Assembly: GCA_947176685.1 (NCBI GenBank)
Contig: CAMWRL010000073.1
Location: forward strand, 1-8,551
Source of the DNA: an uncultured Ruminococcus sp.
GTDB lineage: Bacteria; Bacillota; Clostridia; Oscillospirales; Ruminococcaceae
Direction of reading: 5' to 3'
Length of the DNA stretch: 8,551 bases
The notes under the pieces are model-generated. The model was given only the letters and a program-made list of their open reading frames with translations. It did no database searches and had not been told where the DNA came from. Positions 4,697 through 8,551 of this stretch are shown here, in pieces (position 1 is the first letter of the stretch; each line of letters begins with the position of its first letter). The translations under genes and the position numbers were made by a program.

Positions 4697-7291
4697 TTAT
4701 TCTGCGGACAATACGCCGTTTTCAAAAACAACGTCTATTGAATCGCCTGCACTGAGGTTTCCGCCAATAATCTTCTTTGCGACAAGGGTTTCGACAGTAC
4801 GCTGTATGAATCTTCTCAGCGGTCTTGCGCCGAAGTTGGGGTCATAACCGCAGTCAACTATATAATTCTTTGCATCATCGCTTATGTTGAGTTTAATGTG
4901 TCTGTCGTCAAGGCGTCTGCGCAAATCGTCAAGCATCAGGTCAACAATATTCATAATATTGTCTTTGGAAAGCGGTTTATAGAAAACTGTCTCGTCAAGT
5001 CTGTTGAGGAACTCCGGACGAAATTTTGTTTTAAGGAGTGCGTCAACATTTTCACGAGCCTGCTCAGAGATTTCGCCGTTTTCGTCAATACCGTCAAGAA
5101 TGTATGGCGAACCCAGATTTGAAGTCAGTATTATTATAGTGTTCTTGAAATCAACCGTCCTGCCCTGAGAATCCGTAATTCTGCCGTCATCAAGAACTTG
5201 CAGCAATATGTTGAATACATCGGGGTGAGCCTTTTCTATTTCGTCAAAAAGTACAACCGAATAAGGTTTTCTGCGTACTGCTTCGGTAAGCTGTCCGCCC
5301 TCATCATAGCCGACATATCCGGGAGGCGCACCGATTAAACGGCTTACACTGAACTTTTCCATATACTCGCTCATGTCGATACGGATTATATTTCTTTCGT
5401 CATCGAAAAGTATTTCGGACAAAGCTTTTGCAAGTTCAGTCTTACCGACGCCCGTAGGTCCTAAGAAAAGGAACGAGCCTATAGGTCTGTCAGGTGACTG
5501 TATTCCTGCCCGTGAACGCAGTATAGCTTCACTTACTTTTGTAACGGCTTCGTCCTGACCGATAACACGCTTGTGCAAAAGGTTCTCCATATTGAGAAGC
5601 TTTTCTTTTTCGCCCTCCATAAGCTTTGAAACCGGAATACCCGTCCAGCGGCAGACGATTTTGGCTATTTCGTCATCAGTAACCTTGTCACGCAGAAGTC
5701 TGCCGTTTTCTGTATCGTGTTCGGCTTTCTGTTCAAGCTCTGCGAGCTGTTTCTGTAGCTGCGGAAGTCTGCCGTATTTGAGTTCAGCGGCTTTGTTGAG
5801 GTCGTATTCACGTTCTGCCTTGTCAATTTCTCCGTTGACCTGTTCAAGTTCTTCACGTATTTTCTGTACGGCTGAAATATCATTCTTTTCGTTGTCCCAA
5901 CGGGCTTTCATTTCGCTGAACTTCTCACGCAGTCCGGAAAGTTCCTGTCTTATTTCGTCAAGGTGTTCCAGCGAAATGTTGTCATTTTCTTTTTTGAGTG
6001 CGGCTTCTTCTATTTCAAGCTGTACTATCTTTCTGGAGATAACGTCAAGTTCAGTGGGCATAGAGTCCATTTCAGTGCGGATAGTGGCGCAGGCTTCGTC
6101 AATAAGGTCTATCGCCTTGTCCGGCAAAAATCTGTCCGTTATATACCTATCCGAAAGCACTGCCGCCGAAATCAAAGCGTTGTCGTGGATTTTTACGCCG
6201 TGGAAAACTTCATAACGTTCCTTGATACCTCTCAGTATTGAAATGGTATCTTCAACTGTAGGCTGGTCAACCATTACCGGTTGGAAACGTCTTTCAAGTG
6301 CGGGGTCTTTTTCAATATACTGACGGTACTCGTTGAGGGTTGTTGCGCCGATACAGTGAAGCTCACCTCTCGCAAGCATTGGTTTCAGAAGATTTCCTGC
6401 GTCCATAGCTCCGTCGGACTTTCCTGCTCCCACAATAGTGTGAAGTTCGTCAATAAACAACAGTATATTGCCATTGCTGTTTTTTATCTCGTTGAGGACG
6501 GCTTTTAAACGTTCTTCAAATTCACCTCTGTACTTTGCGCCTGCAATCAGTGAACCCATATCCAGTGAAAAAACCTTTCTGTCCTTGAGACTGTCCGGCA
6601 CATCTCCGGCAACTATACGCAACGCAAGACCTTCTGCAATGGCGGTCTTACCTACACCGGGTTCGCCGATAAGTACCGGATTATTTTTTGTTTTTCTGGA
6701 CAGTATACGGATAACGTTTCTTATTTCACTGTCACGACCTATAACGGGATTAAGTTTGTTCTGTCGAGCAAGTCCCACAAGCTCCTGACCGTACTTTTTG
6801 AGAACGTCATAAGTTTCTTCAGGATTTTCGCTTGTTACACGGGTGTTTCCCCTGACAGTCATAAGAACGCTCAGAAAAGCGTCACGGGTTATATTGAAAG
6901 TCCTGCAAAGTTGTGAAACGTCCCTGTCGCCGGACTGTATGAGAGAAAGCATAAGATGCTCAACTGAGACATATTCATCTTTCATATCTGAAGCTGTTTT
7001 TTCAGCGGAAGTTATAACCCTGTCACATTCAACTGATATTCCTATATTACTGCTCCGACCGCTTCCGGTGACTTTCGGGAGTGCGTTTATTTTCTTGTCG
7101 GTTTCGCCCTCAAAAATGTCGGAATCAACGTTCATTTTTCTGAGAAGCTGCGGAATAAGTCCGTTTTCCTGTTTAAGAAGTCCGGCAAGCAGGTGAATGG
7201 GTTCAACGACCTGATTGGACTGCATTACAGCAATACTTTGGGCTTTTCTTATAGCGTCCATAGACTTCTGGGTTAATTTTTGTGCATTCAT
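4697..7291 (-). CDS. clpB: ATP-dependent protein disaggregase ClpB
   Basis: 864 aa, the full ClpB/Hsp100 length. This cytosolic hexameric AAA+ machine pulls polypeptides out of aggregates, usually with the DnaK system. Visible parts: double Clp N-repeat (about 1-145); first AAA+ domain with Walker A GEPGVGKT (209-216), pore-loop KYRGEFEE (253-260), Walker B ILLFIDE (276-282) and Arg finger ERR (333-335); coiled-coil middle domain (about 408-530); second AAA+ domain with Walker A GPTGVGKT (611-618), pore-loop GAPPGYVGYDEGG (654-666), Walker B with D683-E684, LNRLDE (762-767) and sensor-2 GARPLRR (821-827). The long middle domain separates ClpB from ClpC and ClpA. All nucleotide-binding residues look intact. 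AAGGAGG at 7300-7306, 8 nt from the ATG, supports the start. It is the last gene of an operon with two unknown proteins, 13 nt after the 163-aa gene. Confidence 0.98.
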   Translation of the reverse strand: MNAQKLTQKSMDAIRKAQSIAVMQSNQVVEPIHLLAGLLKQENGLIPQLLRKMNVDSDIFEGETDKKINALPKVTGSGRSSNIGISVECDRVITSAEKTASDMKDEYVSVEHLMLSLIQSGDRDVSQLCRTFNITRDAFLSVLMTVRGNTRVTSENPEETYDVLKKYGQELVGLARQNKLNPVIGRDSEIRNVIRILSRKTKNNPVLIGEPGVGKTAIAEGLALRIVAGDVPDSLKDRKVFSLDMGSLIAGAKYRGEFEERLKAVLNEIKNSNGNILLFIDELHTIVGAGKSDGAMDAGNLLKPMLARGELHCIGATTLNEYRQYIEKDPALERRFQPVMVDQPTVEDTISILRGIKERYEVFHGVKIHDNALISAAVLSDRYITDRFLPDKAIDLIDEACATIRTEMDSMPTELDVISRKIVQLEIEEAALKKENDNISLEHLDEIRQELSGLREKFSEMKARWDNEKNDISAVQKIREELEQVNGEIDKAEREYDLNKAAELKYGRLPQLQKQLAELEQKAEHDTENGRLLRDKVTDDEIAKIVCRWTGIPVSKLMEGEKEKLLNMENLLHKRVIGQDEAVTKVSEAILRSRAGIQSPDRPIGSFLFLGPTGVGKTELAKALSEILFDDERNIIRIDMSEYMEKFSVSRLIGAPPGYVGYDEGGQLTEAVRRKPYSVVLFDEIEKAHPDVFNILLQVLDDGRITDSQGRTVDFKNTIIILTSNLGSPYILDGIDENGEISEQARENVDALLKTKFRPEFLNRLDETVFYKPLSKDNIMNIVDLMLDDLRRRLDDRHIKLNISDDAKNYIVDCGYDPNFGARPLRRFIQRTVETLVAKKIIGGNLSAGDSIDVVFENGVLSAE

Positions 7292-7304
7292 AATTTATTC
7301 CTCC

Positions 7305-7796
7305 TTAATAAATAATTATCGGCTGTATATATGCCTTGTCTCCGTCCCATGAAAGTTTCCCGAGAACGTGGAATTTTTCAGGATGGAAATGTACTCTTCC
7401 GAAATATTTCTTTTTCTGAATAATCTGCTGTGAGACTCTGTCGAAATATTCTTCAGTGAACTTTCCGGAAATCATAGTAATAAATTGAAATACACGGTTA
7501 TAGGTTCTGTATTCGCTTACTGCCTCCACAACGGCATCAAAACTAAGAAAATAATATTTCACATCATTCAGCGTAAGAAACACAAACGGGAATTTTCTGT
7601 CTGCCATATGTGCATTTACAGCGTCTGAACATTTTCTGCATAAAAGTCCTTTTTCGTCAAGCAGACCTGCTATAAACTCCGCTGATTTACATAGATTATC
7701 ATAATCCGAAATATCAAAATCATTATTGTGTATGCCGTTTCTTTCAAGCTGTGAAACAATATATTCTTTTGCTGAAACGTAGTAATAATTCTTCAT
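7305..7796 (-). CDS. Unrecognised 163-aa protein between the RHH gene and clpB
   Basis: I do not recognise this family. The protein is soluble-looking, with no signal peptide or membrane segment, and is rich in Tyr and Phe. An N-terminal alpha-helical part (about 1-65) includes LCRKCSDAVNAH with C53, C56 and H63, too little for a confident zinc site. Residues 68-105 look like alternating strand and helix (FPFVFLTL, KYYFLSFDAVVEAV). The C-terminus (130-163) looks beta-rich (YFGRVHFHPEKFHVLG, then KAYIQPIIIY). The start at 7796 is set by AAGGAG at 7803-7808 with a 6-nt spacer; a longer frame reaching 7925 would overlap the RHH gene. It sits 10 nt after the RHH gene, and its stop overlaps the clpB Shine-Dalgarno, so the three are co-transcribed and probably translationally coupled. 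A role in stress response or in modulating ClpB is only a guess from position. Confidence 0.85.
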   Translation of the reverse strand: MKNYYYVSAKEYIVSQLERNGIHNNDFDISDYDNLCKSAEFIAGLLDEKGLLCRKCSDAVNAHMADRKFPFVFLTLNDVKYYFLSFDAVVEAVSEYRTYNRVFQFITMISGKFTEEYFDRVSQQIIQKKKYFGRVHFHPEKFHVLGKLSWDGDKAYIQPIIIY

Positions 7797-7802
7797 GGCA
7801 TT

Positions 7803-7808
7803 CTCCTT
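7803..7808 (-). promoter_or_regulatory. Ribosome binding site fixing the start of the 163-aa protein
   Basis: AAGGAG lies 6 nt before the ATG at 7796 and overlaps the RHH gene's stop codon. An ATG at 7801 is followed at once by a stop (ATG-CCA-TGA), so 7796 is the start. Confidence 0.85.
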
Positions 7809-8436
7809 ATATCTTATAAATATCAAAGATTTTTCTGTATTCGTTTTCTGAAATACATTCCGGAAAATCCGCCGGAGACGAAAAATACAACTGCATTGAC
7901 CTGTCCAGCTGCATGAGATATTCACTTATTGCAATACCGTTTTTTCCGTCCGGACTATTCAGCAGTTTACGTGTGAAATTTCCGGAAGTAAGTTCGCATG
8001 AATAATTATCAAATCCGGCTTCTGAAAAACAGCGTTTTTCCATTTCAATGCGCCATATAAAAAAATTATTGAAAAGATTTATCAGCGGTTGACTTTGTGT
8101 GCGAATCTGCACACGCAGCTGTCCGATAAAGTCATCGGGTTCACGCTGTAACTCAACTTTATAATTCACAGCCGGACGGTACTTATACGCCAGAGACGTT
8201 TTAATAGTCATCAGAGACGCTGACCCCTGCCGTTGTACCTGAAAACTATCGCTTATCATTTCAGTGACCGAATCAAATATTTCACGCATACGCATTTCCG
8301 GAGTGACACAACAGAGATATTCAGCAAGTATCTGGTTTATGAGGTTTGAACGGCTTGTGCCGATTTTGTAAGCCTGTTCATCAACTGCTTTAACTACGCT
8401 GTCCATAAGCACAAGGCTGTAAACACTTTTTTTCAT
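7807..8436 (-). CDS. Ribbon-helix-helix (CopG/Arc-like) protein with unknown C-terminal domain
   Basis: 209 aa. Residues 1-45 fit a ribbon-helix-helix DNA-binding fold: strand SVYSLVL (4-10), helix DSVVKAVDEQAYKIG (12-26), a T-S-R-S turn, and helix NLINQILAEYL (31-41). RHH proteins bind DNA as dimers, the strand pair entering the major groove. The remaining ~165 residues are unrecognised: a helical stretch (49-68), then alternating segments with PLINLFNNFFIWRIEMEK (117-134) and a C-terminal helix near 171-186. This tail is much longer than in ordinary CopG or antitoxin proteins, so it may sense a ligand or partner. The start at 8436 is supported by AAGGAGG (8444-8450), 7 nt away. As first gene of the clpB operon it is a natural candidate autoregulator; this is inference. 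No toxin-like partner is evident, although the next gene is unknown. Confidence 0.85.
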   Translation of the reverse strand: MKKSVYSLVLMDSVVKAVDEQAYKIGTSRSNLINQILAEYLCCVTPEMRMREIFDSVTEMISDSFQVQRQGSASLMTIKTSLAYKYRPAVNYKVELQREPDDFIGQLRVQIRTQSQPLINLFNNFFIWRIEMEKRCFSEAGFDNYSCELTSGNFTRKLLNSPDGKNGIAISEYLMQLDRSMQLYFSSPADFPECISENEYRKIFDIYKI

Positions 8437-8457
8437 CTGTCCGCCTCCTTTGATAAG

Positions 8458-8486
8458 ATTATATAACAGATTAAAGAATTTGGCAA
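8458..8486 (-). promoter_or_regulatory. Sigma-A promoter of the RHH-unknown-clpB operon
   Basis: The minus strand reads TTGCCA (8481-8486), a 17-nt spacer, then TATAAT (8458-8463): 5/6 and 6/6 to consensus. Transcription should start near 8451, so the leader is only about 14 nt before the ATG and starts at the Shine-Dalgarno. No CIRCE (TTAGCACTC/GAGTGCTAA) or CtsR-like heptad repeat is visible nearby. ATTATATAA occurs over the -10 (8458-8466) and again 33 bp upstream (8491-8499). Confidence 0.85.
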
Positions 8487-8523
8487 GCTAATTATATAAT
8501 TTTTAACACAAATTTCACGCTGT

Positions 8524-8549
8524 AAAAAAAACTCACCTGTTACGGGGAG
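8524..8549 (-). terminator. Possible terminator of an off-window minus-strand gene
   Basis: The minus strand reads CTCCCC, a 6-nt loop, then GGTGAG (8532-8549; one mismatch in six pairs), followed by eight T (8524-8531). The stem is short and may extend beyond the window edge. It would end an upstream gene before the RHH operon promoter. Confidence 0.4.
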
Positions 8550-8551
8550 AA

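Noticed and set aside
4213..4755. 180-aa plus-strand frame crossing HU, the spacer and the clpB end
   Set aside because: It runs antisense through HU and across its promoter and two hairpins; composition is not protein-like and no start signal was seen.
5571..6215. 214-aa plus-strand frame opposite the clpB middle domain
   Set aside because: A Ser/Phe-rich shadow of the Glu/Lys/Leu coiled-coil coding sequence; clpB on the other strand is complete and certain.
7797..7925. 43-residue N-terminal extension of the 163-aa protein
   Set aside because: It overlaps the RHH coding region in another frame, and the Shine-Dalgarno at 7803-7808 points to 7796.

Overview
The window looks like chromosomal DNA of a gut or rumen clostridium close to Ruminococcus (Oscillospiraceae). 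The reasons are a secreted protein with a Ruminococcus-like dockerin, a DUF6465-type protein, strong AAGGAGG ribosome binding sites, moderate-to-low GC, and short AT-rich spacers with sigma-A promoters. The assignment rests on gene content and style; species cannot be named. Every convincing gene lies on the minus strand, so transcription runs from high to low coordinates.

Region 1 (8551 to 4655): after a possible terminator of an off-window gene, a good sigma-A promoter (8458-8486) drives a tight three-gene operon. The genes are a ribbon-helix-helix protein with a large unknown C-terminal part (209 aa), an unrecognised 163-aa protein, and full-length ClpB disaggregase (864 aa). Gaps are 10 and 13 nt, and each stop codon overlaps the next Shine-Dalgarno. 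A strong terminator follows clpB. I see no CIRCE or CtsR-like site at the promoter.

Region 2 (4654 to 3494): about 190 nt of hairpin-rich spacer leads to a perfect consensus promoter (TTGACA-N17-TATAAT). It drives an HU-type DNA-binding protein (91 aa) and, 20 nt later, a 185-aa protein with basic segments, five Pro/Glu/Lys/Ala repeats and a DUF6465-like C-terminus. A strong terminator ends this unit.

Region 3 (3493 to 183): a 1064-aa exported protein has a signal peptide, an N-terminal dockerin, and two copies of a beta-helix carbohydrate-binding module of the Cthe_2159/DUF4353 type. It looks like a non-catalytic cellulosome component. Its promoter has a TATAAT but no -35 box. In place of the -35 box are three 7-bp repeats at an exact 11-bp period, the pattern of a PhoB/OmpR-family activator site.

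Region 4 (182 to 1): a long inverted repeat, a sigma-A promoter, a Shine-Dalgarno and the first two codons of the next minus-strand gene, which runs out of the window.

The most promising items for novelty are the RHH-unknown-ClpB operon, the HU/DUF6465 pair, and the phased-repeat control of the dockerin protein. No mobile element, CRISPR array, tRNA or rRNA was seen.
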